Source of the DNA: Lysinibacillus odysseyi
Lineage (GTDB): Bacteria; Bacillota; Bacilli; Bacillales_A; Planococcaceae
Reading direction: 5' to 3'
Length of the DNA stretch: 64,000 bases
NCBI GenBank assembly: GCA_014595895.1
Contig: JABUKB010000001.1
Coordinates: 930,001 to 994,000 of the forward strand
Shown: positions 26,690 to 36,770 of the stretch, one piece after another
Numbering within the stretch: position 1 is the first letter of the stretch
How the letters are laid out: every line of letters starts with the position of its first letter
Notes under the pieces: generated by a model
The model's database searches: none
What the model saw: only the letters and a program-made list of their open reading frames with translations
What the model was told of the DNA's origin: nothing
Translations under genes and position numbers: made by a program

Positions 26690-27781
26690 TTATTGCAAAT
26701 CGGCTTCTGTAAGCCTGCGTTTTTCATTGGCAATAGCTTGGACACGTAGCGCTTCTTCGATATCTTCTAATAAGCGCAGTTGGGTTTGCTTGAAATGATC
26801 CACGTCTGCTTGTGTAAGTCCCTGGTCCTGCTTCCCGGCGGCTGCTGTAGCCATGGCAGCATTCTTCTGCAATACTTCATCTGACGTATTTAACAGTCGA
26901 CGCTGGGCTTCTGAAGCGCGTCGCTGCTGATTCATGCTAAGAAGCATGGATATTTGAGATTGCCAAAGCGGAATCGTTGTTAAAATGGATGTTTGCACCT
27001 TATCGATCAGCATCTGATGAGTTTGCTGGATAAGGCGAATTTGCGGGGCAGATTGAATAGCGATTTCCCGCGAAATTTCCAGGTCATAAATCCGCTGGTC
27101 AATCCACTCCAGGCGCATTCTCATATCGGCAAGCTCCTGCTCGACCATTGGATTCAATGAAGCGTTCATCCTTGTTTCAATTGCCGGAATCATCGTTTCC
27201 TGGATTTCCTTCCGCTTTAGCTCACCTGCTGCGATATACACATTGATATCCGTAAAATATTCCTCATTGGTCTTATATAAGTCATCTAACATTACATAAT
27301 CCTTTAGCAACCCTTCCTGAGAGTGTTGAAGCTGAATACTCAGGCGGTCAATATATTTACTGAGGCGATTATATTGAGACATTGTCTGCTGGATAGACGG
27401 ACCTGGACGCTTGAATAGCTTATCTAATATACCCGGCTTTTTCTCAATCAAGGCATCGGGATTAATCTGATCGAGCTGATCCATGAGCTGGTATAATATA
27501 TCGCCAATCATTGATGTATCCTTGCGCTGAATATGGGCGAGCAACTGGCTTGAAAAGTTTTTCATGGCGTGCTGTGCTTCGCTACCAAAGGTCAATACTT
27601 GCTCATAGTGCATAATATTCAATTCCGATGCCAATTTGGAAGCTCTTTTTTGATCGAAGCGAGACAGCGCGTGCAGAAGGGGAGTAGAGCTATCGCTCAT
27701 AAGCTCCTGCTCATACACATCCTTTGCTGCGTCAGCCAGGGCGCTGCCTGTTTGGGTAAATGCTTCAAATGGATTACTCAA
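26690..27781 (-). CDS. TelA/YaaN-family toxic anion resistance-type protein
   Basis: A 363-residue, mostly alpha-helical protein with SEAQHAMKNFSSQLLAHIQRKD, DKLFKRPGPSIQQTMSQYNRL, LDDLYKTNEEYFTDINVYIAAGELK and a helical middle LIQQTHQMLIDKVQTSIL. This is the TelA family (B. subtilis YaaN/YceH), linked to tellurite and cell-wall antibiotic tolerance, with unclear mechanism. I favour TTG 27779-27781 as start because AGGTGG lies eight bases upstream. It overlaps the end of xpaC by eight bases, so the two are translationally coupled. The GTG at 27793 has no ribosome site. Confidence 0.85.
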   Translation of the reverse strand: MSNPFEAFTQTGSALADAAKDVYEQELMSDSSTPLLHALSRFDQKRASKLASELNIMHYEQVLTFGSEAQHAMKNFSSQLLAHIQRKDTSMIGDILYQLMDQLDQINPDALIEKKPGILDKLFKRPGPSIQQTMSQYNRLSKYIDRLSIQLQHSQEGLLKDYVMLDDLYKTNEEYFTDINVYIAAGELKRKEIQETMIPAIETRMNASLNPMVEQELADMRMRLEWIDQRIYDLEISREIAIQSAPQIRLIQQTHQMLIDKVQTSILTTIPLWQSQISMLLSMNQQRRASEAQRRLLNTSDEVLQKNAAMATAAAGKQDQGLTQADVDHFKQTQLRLLEDIEEALRVQAIANEKRRLTEADLQ

Positions 27782-28418
27782 TATCTCCACCACCTAAACG
27801 ATTCCGTCGCTTTTCATTTTCCATTTTAGCGAAATCCAATTCGATTTTTAAATGCTCTAAATCAGATTGCAAAGCCATTTTTAAATCCTCTTCCATCGTC
27901 ACTTGCAACTCTTTCAATGTCGTGCGCGCATTTTCGAGGGCCAGATGGATTTCTGTGCTCTTCACTTGCTCGCGTGTTAATAGCGCATATTTTTCCGATA
28001 ACTGGACTGCTGATGGCAAATGGGCATAAAAGAAATCTTCCACCACATAGAATTTTTGAGGGTTAGTATGGACGATATTAATAATGCGTTTTGATAATCT
28101 GCTCATCTCATTCAGTGTTTTGAATGATTTAATCGAGCGAATACGCACATAATTTTGCGTTAGCTTAAACACGGACTCTTTAGCTAACTTCAGCTGCTCT
28201 TCTATTTGTCTATATTCCGCTTTATTGAGACCCAGGCTACGGGTCTTTTTTCTCTTTTGCATAGCTAGCGTAACTTTGTTAGTCACGAAATAGCCGCCGA
28301 AGAATAAAATAAGACCCAGTAAAAAACTATCGAAACTCACTGTGAGAACGGTTAATAGAGTAAAGCTAATCAAGAAATTGATGGCATGTCTACTGAGGAA
28401 ATGAGTTACTCCTAGCAT
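27774..28418 (-). CDS. xpaC: XpaC-family membrane protein
   Basis: The ATG at 28416-28418 (MLGVTHFLSRH) follows GGAGGG by eight bases. The 214-residue protein has two N-terminal membrane helices (about 8-45) and then a long charged helical region (LGLNKAEYRQIEEQLKLAKE, FKTLNEMSRLSKRIINIVHTNP). This matches the XpaC family, named for hydrolysis of 5-bromo-4-chloroindolyl phosphate. Pairing of xpaC with a TelA-family gene is known from B. subtilis (xpaC-yaaN). The true function is unsettled. Confidence 0.85.
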   Translation of the reverse strand: MLGVTHFLSRHAINFLISFTLLTVLTVSFDSFLLGLILFFGGYFVTNKVTLAMQKRKKTRSLGLNKAEYRQIEEQLKLAKESVFKLTQNYVRIRSIKSFKTLNEMSRLSKRIINIVHTNPQKFYVVEDFFYAHLPSAVQLSEKYALLTREQVKSTEIHLALENARTTLKELQVTMEEDLKMALQSDLEHLKIELDFAKMENEKRRNRLGGGDIE

Positions 28419-28507
28419 TTCGAATCCCTCCATTTATATGATTCATACTATTATGTACGGTTTGCGCATGAAAAAGGTTTCATATCTCAATTAAGAAAAG
28501 CCAGATA

Positions 28508-28789
28508 TTATATAATATCCGACTCCATAGTAGTATATCCTATTAAATCGTCAAAAACCTCAATCGTGAACTTATTTTGTTCGGCTTGTATACTGACGCC
28601 TTTTTGAATAAACTTGATAAATTCATCCACAGCCGCTGTCCGACCTTCCACCTCAACTTCTAGTACCTCTTGTTCATTCAGGCGGCAGTAGCCTTTTAAA
28701 CGCAATTCAAGTGCCTTTTGTTTGATAAGAAAGCGATAGCCTGTTCCATGTACATCGCCTAAACACAATACTTTTACTCGTTTATCCAT
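28508..28789 (-). CDS. Acylphosphatase-like protein with altered active site
   Basis: The 93-residue protein has the acylphosphatase pattern LGDVHGTGYRFLIKQKALELRLKGYCR and the second strand VLEVEVEGRTAAVDEFIKFIQKG. The phosphate-binding Arg is present in GYRF. At the usual catalytic Asn position (G-W-V-R-N) the sequence has GYCRLN, so Leu occupies that place with Asn one residue later. Activity may therefore be reduced or the loop shifted. GGAGG lies eleven bases upstream of the ATG. It sits between the chemoreceptor and xpaC on the same strand. Confidence 0.78.
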   Translation of the reverse strand: MDKRVKVLCLGDVHGTGYRFLIKQKALELRLKGYCRLNEQEVLEVEVEGRTAAVDEFIKFIQKGVSIQAEQNKFTIEVFDDLIGYTTMESDII

Positions 28790-28814
28790 ATTCAGTCACT
28801 CCTCCGATAAAAAT

Positions 28815-30542
28815 TCACGATAATTCGCGTTCTTGACGTATGCTATCGATTAAGTTATTTAGATAATACAATACCCGGTTTGAAGCTTCCTCAATCGATT
28901 TTAAATGTTGTTCCGCTTGTGGAATATCCCCGCTATTAAATGCTTCTACCGCGGATTTCGCAGAATGATGAACCGCTGCATGGTGCTGGTCTAGCTCTAC
29001 ATAAGAAGGGTGCTGACTAAAGCGCTCCTGTGCCTTATCTGACGAATACCACTTTCCAAGACGGCATTCCTTATGAGACAAAACGTCTGCATGAGTTAGC
29101 TTTTCCAGACCCAAGAACATATTGTACACTTTCCATTTCCATAAAATATGGTCTGCTTTTGATAATTGCAGCAGAGCGATGCTTGATAATTGAACATTAT
29201 TATTTTCAATCACATCTAAGCGGAAACGGTTAATTGCTTGACCTAATAAATGAATATCCTTTGAGGTGTTAAAGCCGTATTGGCGAATCTCCTCTTGGAA
29301 TTCCGACATCATCAGCATGCGGGAAGAAATTTCATCGATTGCTGCTGCCTGTTGTTCAGAAATAGCTGCGGTATTGGTTACATCCATATTTATGCTTTCG
29401 ATTGTCTCCACAATGGCATTTAATAATGGCAACGATTCCTTTGCTTCATTTGTTGCATCGCGAATGATAATGGTTGTGTCTGTAATAGATGTTGCCACCT
29501 CATTGGAATAGTTTTTTAAAGATCTGACATTGGTTGTAACTTCGCCAAGTGCATTTACCGTATTTTCGGCTAGTTTCCGGACTTCCTGCGCTACTACAGC
29601 AAAGCCTTTGCCGTGATCACCTGCACGCGCCGCTTCAATCGATGCATTCAGGGCGAGCAGGTTTGTTTGATCGGCGATTTGGTTGATTAATGATACTACA
29701 CTTTCAATGTCGTTCACATGTTTATGTAAATCCGTAAAGCTCTCTACGATAGAGGTGAATGTGTCTTCGGTCTTGAAAATGTCTGCCAAAGCATGTTCAA
29801 TAGCTTCTTTTCCAAGCGTAGCATTTTTTACTGATTCATTTGTTTTTTCTGCAATTTGTGTAGCGGAACGAGCAACTGCATTGATAGAAGCTGCTAACTC
29901 CTCCGTGGCAGCAGTAGAAGTGGTAATTTCCTGTGTTTGATTGTCTACGCTAACGATCAAGTCCTTCATATACATAATCTTGGCATTGGCATCCATTAAG
30001 GAAGCAACTTCTTCTACAACATTTTCAATAATACGCTCTGTCAATACTTCAATTAAAATTTCTTGGTCAATATTAATGGCAGCCGATAAAGAGCGCATAT
30101 ATTCAAAGGCCTTAAATGGCTTTACAGCAAAGTGGTTTAAAATATGTGTATTTAAATAAAATGCAAATTGATTAAATATTACAATCAGTTTTCCTGCTTC
30201 AAAACGGCTGCTGCGCAAGAGACTGAAAAATTTTACAATAGCATCAATATATTTTTCATCCCGTTCAGCTAAAAAGAATAGAGATAAATAATGATCAATT
30301 TGTTTTGATGAAATAGGATTCCGATTATTCGGGGCAATTTCATCTAAATATTTCATGAAAATTTCTGTCATGGTTGGTGAAATATCTTCAAATCGTTTAT
30401 ACAAAATGCGTAAATGCTCTTGATCCTTTTGTTGGAAGTGATTGAATGCTAGTGTATGTTTAAATCTTCCAGATACATTGAGATCTGTACCGCGAGCAAA
30501 TAAAGTATCTAAATCGGCCTTTGGCTTCATTGACGAAAACAT
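28815..30542 (-). CDS. Soluble chemoreceptor with globin-like sensor and C-terminal CZB domain
   Basis: About residues 20-185 resemble the protoglobin sensor of HemAT-type transducers. There is no membrane helix. The signalling region (about 195-440) contains the MCP hairpin tip [23 protein letters not shown] and [18 protein letters not shown]. The C-terminus (about 460-565) is a CZB zinc-binding domain with [30 protein letters not shown] and [12 protein letters not shown]. In the sensor I cannot find the proximal heme His: the helix reads [20 protein letters not shown]. The signal may therefore not be heme-bound oxygen. GGAGG is seven bases before the ATG; acyP starts 25 bases downstream. 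Confidence 0.85.
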   Translation of the reverse strand: MFSSMKPKADLDTLFARGTDLNVSGRFKHTLAFNHFQQKDQEHLRILYKRFEDISPTMTEIFMKYLDEIAPNNRNPISSKQIDHYLSLFFLAERDEKYIDAIVKFFSLLRSSRFEAGKLIVIFNQFAFYLNTHILNHFAVKPFKAFEYMRSLSAAINIDQEILIEVLTERIIENVVEEVASLMDANAKIMYMKDLIVSVDNQTQEITTSTAATEELAASINAVARSATQIAEKTNESVKNATLGKEAIEHALADIFKTEDTFTSIVESFTDLHKHVNDIESVVSLINQIADQTNLLALNASIEAARAGDHGKGFAVVAQEVRKLAENTVNALGEVTTNVRSLKNYSNEVATSITDTTIIIRDATNEAKESLPLLNAIVETIESINMDVTNTAAISEQQAAAIDEISSRMLMMSEFQEEIRQYGFNTSKDIHLLGQAINRFRLDVIENNNVQLSSIALLQLSKADHILWKWKVYNMFLGLEKLTHADVLSHKECRLGKWYSSDKAQERFSQHPSYVELDQHHAAVHHSAKSAVEAFNSGDIPQAEQHLKSIEEASNRVLYYLNNLIDSIRQERELS

Positions 30543-30678
30543 GATGGTTCCTCCTAGAATCCGTAGTAATAATTAGGTAATTATGGGTATTTTACCATAT
30601 CGAAAGACTTTAAAATAGACATCTTAAAAATCTCGGCTTACAATATTGCATGTGAAGGAAATAAGGGGGAGACACGCA

Positions 30679-30969
30679 ATGTATAAAATCATATATATGA
30701 AGGCAGACTTTGAGCCGTGGTGGCAGTTTGAAGGCTGGGAGTCTCATATTTTGTCAACCCATCAATATGAAACAGAGGAAGCCTATATATGTGCATTAGA
30801 GAAAGTGCTGGCAAAGTTTAGAGAAGAATTTCAACACGAAGAAATGCGAAAGGAACGTTTTATCGCCTTTTGGAATGACGATGAGTGCACATACTGCGAA
30901 GGCTGTGATGAAGATGCACAAGTATATCACGGACTCGTTTTGGAAATTCCGGTATTGTCTAGCAATTAA
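30679..30969 (+). CDS. DUF1033 family protein
   Basis: ATG 30679 follows AAGGGGGAGA. The 96-residue protein contains MYKIIYMKADFEPWWQFEGWE, ERFIAFWNDDECTYCEGCDED and AQVYHGLVLEI, typical of DUF1033 proteins of Bacilli. CxxC in TYCEGC could bind metal. Function unknown. The cold-shock gene follows with its own promoter. Confidence 0.85.
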   Translation: MYKIIYMKADFEPWWQFEGWESHILSTHQYETEEAYICALEKVLAKFREEFQHEEMRKERFIAFWNDDECTYCEGCDEDAQVYHGLVLEIPVLSSN

Positions 30970-31010
30970 CAGAAAAAATCGAAAATTTATTAAAATTTAG
31001 AATAAAGGGT

Positions 31011-31038
31011 TTGACAGAGGTTAAAATGGTGATATACT
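31011..31038 (+). promoter_or_regulatory. Sigma-A promoter of the cold-shock gene
   Basis: TTGACA (31011-31016), sixteen bases, TATACT (31033-31038). Transcription would start near 31045, giving a leader of about 144 bases. Confidence 0.85.
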
Positions 31039-31044
31039 TATTTT

Positions 31045-31188
31045 AACAATACAGATTGCTTTACCGAAATACAGATTCGCATATTACAAAGAAGGATCGG
31101 TAAGTAGACGGTACTTTTTGGAATATGTGATTTTTTATTTTAAAAGCGTTCGCCTATTGTTTACTTTTATTTTTGGAGGTTTTTTTAA
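31045..31188 (+). promoter_or_regulatory. Long structured 5' leader of the cold-shock mRNA
   Basis: TTACCGA (31061-31067) can pair with TCGGTAA (31097-31103). Its TACCG core can alternatively pair with CGGTA at 31109-31113. CATATT (31080-31085) can pair with AATATG (31122-31127), interleaved with the first helix. Mutually exclusive or pseudoknotted folds are typical of temperature-responsive csp leaders. TTGGAGG precedes the start codon by nine bases. Confidence 0.65.
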
Positions 31189-31389
31189 ATGAAACAAGGT
31201 ACAGTAAAATGGTTTAACTCAGAAAAAGGTTTTGGGTTCATCGAAGTAGAAGGCGAAAACGATGTATTCGTACACTTCTCAGCGATCCAAGGCGAAGGTT
31301 TCAAAACTCTTGACGAAGGTCAACAAGTGGAATTCGAAGTTGTAGATGGTAACCGCGGACCACAAGCTGCTAACGTAACAAAACTTTAA
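31189..31389 (+). CDS. csp: Cold-shock protein, CspA family
   Basis: The 66-residue protein [20 protein letters not shown] has RNP-1 (KGFGFI) and RNP-2 (VFVHF), the single-stranded nucleic-acid-binding surface of cold-shock domains. It ends [10 protein letters not shown]. It acts as an RNA chaperone in the cytoplasm. Bacillus species have several paralogues, so the exact letter name cannot be assigned. It is monocistronic, with a strong promoter, long leader and strong terminator. Confidence 0.97.
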   Translation: MKQGTVKWFNSEKGFGFIEVEGENDVFVHFSAIQGEGFKTLDEGQQVEFEVVDGNRGPQAANVTKL

Positions 31390-31415
31390 TTTTTGAAAAG
31401 AAGAAACGTCAATAC

Positions 31416-31447
31416 AAAGGCACCTCACAGCTGTGAGGTGCCTTTTT
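31416..31447. terminator. Strong terminator after csp, shared with the convergent lipoprotein gene
   Basis: AAAGGCACCTCACAG and CTGTGAGGTGCCTTT form a perfect palindrome with a T run after it and A residues before it. Confidence 0.93.
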
Positions 31448-31454
31448 GACGCTG

Positions 31455-32114
31455 TTATTCAAATGTGAGGGTGTCCAACGAGGAGCTTACCGTATATACA
31501 CCGTCTCCTGTTTGCATGTCATCCGTTTGCATAACTAGCCCATAGGCTTTTGCATAATAGCGACGGCTTACGGTATTTGGTGTCTCAAGGGTTAACTCAA
31601 TCGCCTCATTAAATGTTCCATATGGCGTCTCAATTGTTGCATCGGTAGCGGTGATGTTCCATTCGCCAACTGCTGTGCCTACTTCCATCGGCAAGCGCAT
31701 GACTTCTTCAACAATTGGGTAGCTGGTCGGCTCTTTTGTAGGTGGTGTTGGATTCTCATACATAAGATAAATGGCGTCCTCATCGATGTGATAGAGGCGA
31801 TAAAGGGTCACGCCTCCGTTATCGATAATAATTTGCACATTTTCCTCATCTAGCCAGGTTGTTTTTTCTGTAAAGCTTGCATATTCATTTCCTTCTCCAG
31901 CAAATGTAGCAACGGAGTGGTCTTCTTTAAAGAACAGCTGTAGCACGTTTGCCTTCTCAAATACACCATGAAAATCAGAGGCAACATCTGTATTATTTTC
32001 AGCTGTAGCAGTTTCAGCGGAAGGAATCATCGCGTCATTGTCACGGGCTGAATCATCTAAAGCAGGAGAACAGGCAGCTAACGTCAGCATGACTAGCAAA
32101 TAAAGCAGCTTCAT
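31455..32114 (-). CDS. Lipoprotein, unknown function
   Basis: ATG at 32112-32114 follows GGGGGGAAG by a suitable distance. The signal peptide MKLLYLLVMLTLAAC ends in a lipobox, so the protein is anchored outside the membrane. The mature part begins with an acidic, Ala/Thr-rich linker. A beta-rich domain of about 170 residues follows, with repeated short strands (VQIIIDNGGVTLYRLYHIDED, EWNITATDATIETPYGTF, RRYYAKAYGLVMQ). It looks like a barrel or lipocalin-like fold, but I do not recognise a family. It is convergent with csp. Confidence 0.75.
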   Translation of the reverse strand: MKLLYLLVMLTLAACSPALDDSARDNDAMIPSAETATAENNTDVASDFHGVFEKANVLQLFFKEDHSVATFAGEGNEYASFTEKTTWLDEENVQIIIDNGGVTLYRLYHIDEDAIYLMYENPTPPTKEPTSYPIVEEVMRLPMEVGTAVGEWNITATDATIETPYGTFNEAIELTLETPNTVSRRYYAKAYGLVMQTDDMQTGDGVYTVSSSLDTLTFE

Positions 32115-32263
32115 CAAACTTCCCCCCTTAGGTTGTAATCAAAAAATAAACAAAGAGTGTATTTATCCGTTCCTTTATTTCAGCAAGAGTAAACACAAAA
32201 AAAGAAAAAAGTAACGAAAAGTGGGAGAGAGGTAGGGGATAAGCACTAGCTGTAGGGGATATT

Positions 32264-32309
32264 TATAAAAAAAGGCTATATCCAACGTGTTCTGCGTTGG
32301 ATATAGCCT
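32264..32309 (-). terminator. Terminator of the ABC-F gene
   Basis: On the - strand AGGCTATATCCAACG pairs perfectly with CGTTGGATATAGCCT around CAGAACA and is followed by seven T. Confidence 0.95.
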
Positions 32310-32327
32310 GTTAGGATAGAGGGGGAA

Positions 32328-33944
<1,617 letters not shown>

Positions 33945-34169
33945 TCAAATTTTAAACTGATTGTTTATACACAATGTTCCTAGTATACCATGATTCAACT
34001 TCAAAAAACATAATTATGTCTGGATGTATAAAAGTATTTTCTGAAAGAGATGAGAGAATAAAACAATCGGTCTCAGAAGCTTAAGTATCACTGCAAATAT
34101 GGAAGAATATAATACCTCTAATAAACGGTGTTGCACCGCCAAGGATTTGTATGCTATTCAAGAAAGGTG

Positions 34170-34280
34170 ATGCGCGTGAGAACCCGCATCCGAAAGTTTG
34201 GAAAGCCGTATCAAGAGGATGCTGGTTCGAGAGTTACCGTCCTAGATTTTATTGCCGCTGTGAAAATGGGGGGTGTATAA
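34170..34280 (+). CDS. Small phage-like ORF
   Basis: A 36-codon frame reads MRVRTRIRKFGKPYQEDAG then SRVTVLDFIAAVKMGGV. AAAGG lies upstream, better spaced for the in-frame GTG at 34176 than for the ATG at 34170. It ends two bases before the next small membrane ORF. Basic short proteins of this kind next to single-span proteins are common in Firmicute prophages; I cannot name the family. Confidence 0.5.
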   Translation: MRVRTRIRKFGKPYQEDAGSRVTVLDFIAAVKMGGV

Positions 34281-34282
34281 AT

Positions 34283-34474
34283 ATGATGGATAAGATTATT
34301 GCCTTGCTCGAAGTTCGGAAACTAATCGCTTTACTAATTGTTTTATTATTTGTTACGTTGTCATTGTGGGGCGTATTGGAAGTGAATTTCATCCAAACGG
34401 TGATTATCAGTGTGATTTCCTTTTATTTCGGGAAAACGTCTACCATAATTGAAAATAGCGATAAAAAGCAGTAG
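34283..34474 (+). CDS. Small single-span membrane protein, phage-like
   Basis: ATG 34283 follows GGGGGG; the upstream extension is another gene's frame. The 63-residue product has MMDKIIALLEVRKLIALLI, a hydrophobic span through about residue 50 and the motif ISFYFGKTSTIIENSDKKQ. The ending FYFGxxS with a short polar tail is seen in small Firmicute phage proteins near lysis genes. No holin pair or endolysin is nearby, so this may be a remnant. Confidence 0.6.
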   Translation: MMDKIIALLEVRKLIALLIVLLFVTLSLWGVLEVNFIQTVIISVISFYFGKTSTIIENSDKKQ

Positions 34475-34671
34475 CGCTACTGAACCCTTCTTCCAATTCC
34501 CGGGGAAATAAAATAGAAAAAATAAGGTATTTCTCTTTATATAAAAAAGGTTATGCAGCCTTATCCTGTATATTAAAAAAAATTGCAATAGTTGAATAAC
34601 TTTAGTTGTCAGACTTCTGAAAATATGGTTTACTTACTTGTTGATAGTTCATATTAGAATAGAGGTTATTT

Positions 34672-35859
34672 ATGCAGCAATTAAAAGGTTGGCAAGCTTG
34701 GGTAGCAGTCGCTGCCATCTTCTTCGTGTCGTTAAATTTACGTCCTGCGGTGACAAGTATTGGTCCCATTTTAAATACAATTACAACGGAGCTCGCGATT
34801 ACAAATACGCAAGTAAGCTTATTGACAGCTATTCCGGTGTTTTGTATGGGGTTATTTGCACCATTAGCAGTACCAGTACAGAAAAAATTAGGGTATCGTT
34901 TTGCGATTAATTTATTATTGGCCTTGATTGGTTTAGCGACAGTAGCTCGTTTTTCATTTAACAGCTATACAGCGTTGTTATTGACAAGCTTTGCAGCCGG
35001 TTTTGCTATTGCCATCATCAGTCCAATGATTAATGCTTTTATTAAAGAAAAATTCCCTCATAAAATGGAGCCAATCATTGGCGTTTATGCATTAGCCATG
35101 GGGGCAGGGGCCATGATCAGTGCCGGGCTGACAAGTGTATTCTTTGAAGTCTTTCGTTCATGGCAAGTGGCACTTGGATTATGGGGCATCCTCATTGTGC
35201 CAGCCATTATTCTTTGGGCTATAGCAGCGCGGGGAGGAACGGCAGGAGCTGAAGAGCGAATAGCCGTGCAAGCGGCGCGCAATCCATGGAAAACAAAGTC
35301 TGCCTGGCTGATTTTACTGTTTTTTGGTTTGCAAACATCGTTATTTTTCAGCTTAACTACATGGCTAGCACCGATAGCACAGGAGCAGGGGTTCTCTCTT
35401 GTGATGGCAGGTTCCGTTTTGACAACGATGTCTTTTGTCCAAATTATAGGGAACTTATTGATCCCTATGTTGATCAATAAATGGCCGAATCGCATTATAT
35501 GGCTTTATCTGTTATTGGTGATTGGCATCATCGGAGCAGCCATTTTATTAATAAATGCCGACTGGGCAATATGGGCAGGGTCTGTGATTTTAGGTATCTC
35601 CTTGTCAGGATTATTCCCGATTGGCTTAATGCTACCGCTGGATGAGGCTCGCAATCAGACAGAGGCAGGCTCTTGGAGTTCAATGGTGCTATCGGGCGGC
35701 TTTATGATGAGTGCCATTGTGCCGTTATTAATCGGTGTCGTATATGATGTCACAGCAACACATGAAATGACGAAATGGATTATTGTTATTTTATATTTGT
35801 TGATATTTATATCGGTGTTTTTATTGCAGCAACATCGAAAGCAGTTTAAAGGAGAATAA
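34672..35859 (+). CDS. CynX/NimT-family MFS transporter
   Basis: The 395-residue protein has twelve predicted membrane helices and the family stretch NLRPAVTSIGPILNTI in helix 1, LTAIPVFCMGLFAPLA, FAAGFAIAIISPMINAFIKEKFP and GLFPIGLMLPLDEARNQTEAGSWSSM. These define the CynX (cyanate) / NimT (nitroimidazole) branch of the major facilitator superfamily. The substrate here is unknown and no cyanase is nearby. It is likely a proton-linked exporter or importer. Confidence 0.85.
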   Translation: MQQLKGWQAWVAVAAIFFVSLNLRPAVTSIGPILNTITTELAITNTQVSLLTAIPVFCMGLFAPLAVPVQKKLGYRFAINLLLALIGLATVARFSFNSYTALLLTSFAAGFAIAIISPMINAFIKEKFPHKMEPIIGVYALAMGAGAMISAGLTSVFFEVFRSWQVALGLWGILIVPAIILWAIAARGGTAGAEERIAVQAARNPWKTKSAWLILLFFGLQTSLFFSLTTWLAPIAQEQGFSLVMAGSVLTTMSFVQIIGNLLIPMLINKWPNRIIWLYLLLVIGIIGAAILLINADWAIWAGSVILGISLSGLFPIGLMLPLDEARNQTEAGSWSSMVLSGGFMMSAIVPLLIGVVYDVTATHEMTKWIIVILYLLIFISVFLLQQHRKQFKGE

Positions 35860-35866
35860 GTCATTT

Positions 35867-35896
35867 CCAAGCAGGTATATCTTGCTTGGTTTTTTT
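35867..35896 (+). terminator. Terminator after the CynX-like gene
   Basis: CCAAGCA pairs with TGCTTGG across nine bases, followed by seven T. Confidence 0.88.
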
Positions 35897-35945
35897 CGTA
35901 TCCGATCACTTTTTCCTATATACTAGAAGCAGAGTGGAGGTAGTT

Positions 35946-36758
35946 ATGTACAGATTAAAAGAATTTATTTATATCCCTATTGTTGCCGCCTTTTTGGCTG
36001 CTTGTTCAGATAACGGCGGTTTTGATGCTGTAACGGATCATATTCCTCAAGGGGAAGAGCAGGCGCAGGAGACGATGGAGCCGGTCGTACAGGTCCATAG
36101 TGTAGCAGGCAGCACGGACGGTACCGTGTTTAAAGTAGAGGATCGCTCAAAGTGGATTGTTACAGAAGCTTCCGTCTTTCGTGAGCACCCGAAAGCCCTT
36201 ATTATCACAAGTGAAGGGCAGCAGCTAGAAGGGATGCTTGTCGCTTTTGATATCGAGCGGAATGAAGCGATCGTTCATATACGAAATAGTGCGGTTGTAG
36301 AAGCCGAGCAGATGACAAATCAAGTGCAGTTAGAAGAGATGCTGCTAACCGAGCAGTTAACTGCAGCCGAACGTTATACGTTAAAGAGCGCCTTTACAGA
36401 GACGGATGTCCCTCAAAAATATGATAGCGCGGTGCTAGCAAACTATGAAAGTGAGACATTTGACTTTAACCCTGATGAACTGCAAGTATTTGTTGAACAT
36501 TTTAATGATGAATACAATCAATATGTAGCAACGGGCGATATGACAGCTGTTAAGGAGCTGTTGCTGTCGGATTTGCTGATTGCTGCATTCGAAAAGGCGG
36601 AAAATAAGCGCTACGTGCAAAATTTTCAAGGAACAGCCGTTACAAAGGCAGGCTTTGAGTGGGTCGTAAAAGGCACGAGCGATGATTTTGACCTTACTTA
36701 TAAAATTAATCGCGTCGACGGACAGTATTATATTACTTATTTCATGATTGAACAGTAA
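35946..36758 (+). CDS. Lipoprotein with HtrA-like half-barrel and NTF2-like C-terminus (tentative)
   Basis: ATG 35946 follows GTGGAGG. The signal MYRLKEFIYIPIVAAFLAAC has a lipobox. Residues of about 45-115 read GTVFKVEDRSKWIVTEASVF, ALIITSEGQQLEGMLVAFDI and RNEAIVHIRN. These follow the strand order of an HtrA protease first barrel (GSGFii...yivTnaHvv...lavlki), but the catalytic His and Asp positions are replaced. The C-terminal part (about 180-270) resembles small NTF2-like domains with paired strands (AGFEWVVKGTSDDFDLTYKI, GQYYITYFMIEQ). It would be an inactive binding protein. It begins 49 bases after a terminator and recQ follows 12 bases downstream. Confidence 0.6.
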   Translation: MYRLKEFIYIPIVAAFLAACSDNGGFDAVTDHIPQGEEQAQETMEPVVQVHSVAGSTDGTVFKVEDRSKWIVTEASVFREHPKALIITSEGQQLEGMLVAFDIERNEAIVHIRNSAVVEAEQMTNQVQLEEMLLTEQLTAAERYTLKSAFTETDVPQKYDSAVLANYESETFDFNPDELQVFVEHFNDEYNQYVATGDMTAVKELLLSDLLIAAFEKAENKRYVQNFQGTAVTKAGFEWVVKGTSDDFDLTYKINRVDGQYYITYFMIEQ

Positions 36759-36770
36759 GGAGGAGTTACG

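Noticed and set aside
34151..34282. Upstream part of the long reading of the small membrane protein
   Set aside because: The region encodes a different small ORF in another frame, and GGGGGG precedes the ATG at 34283.
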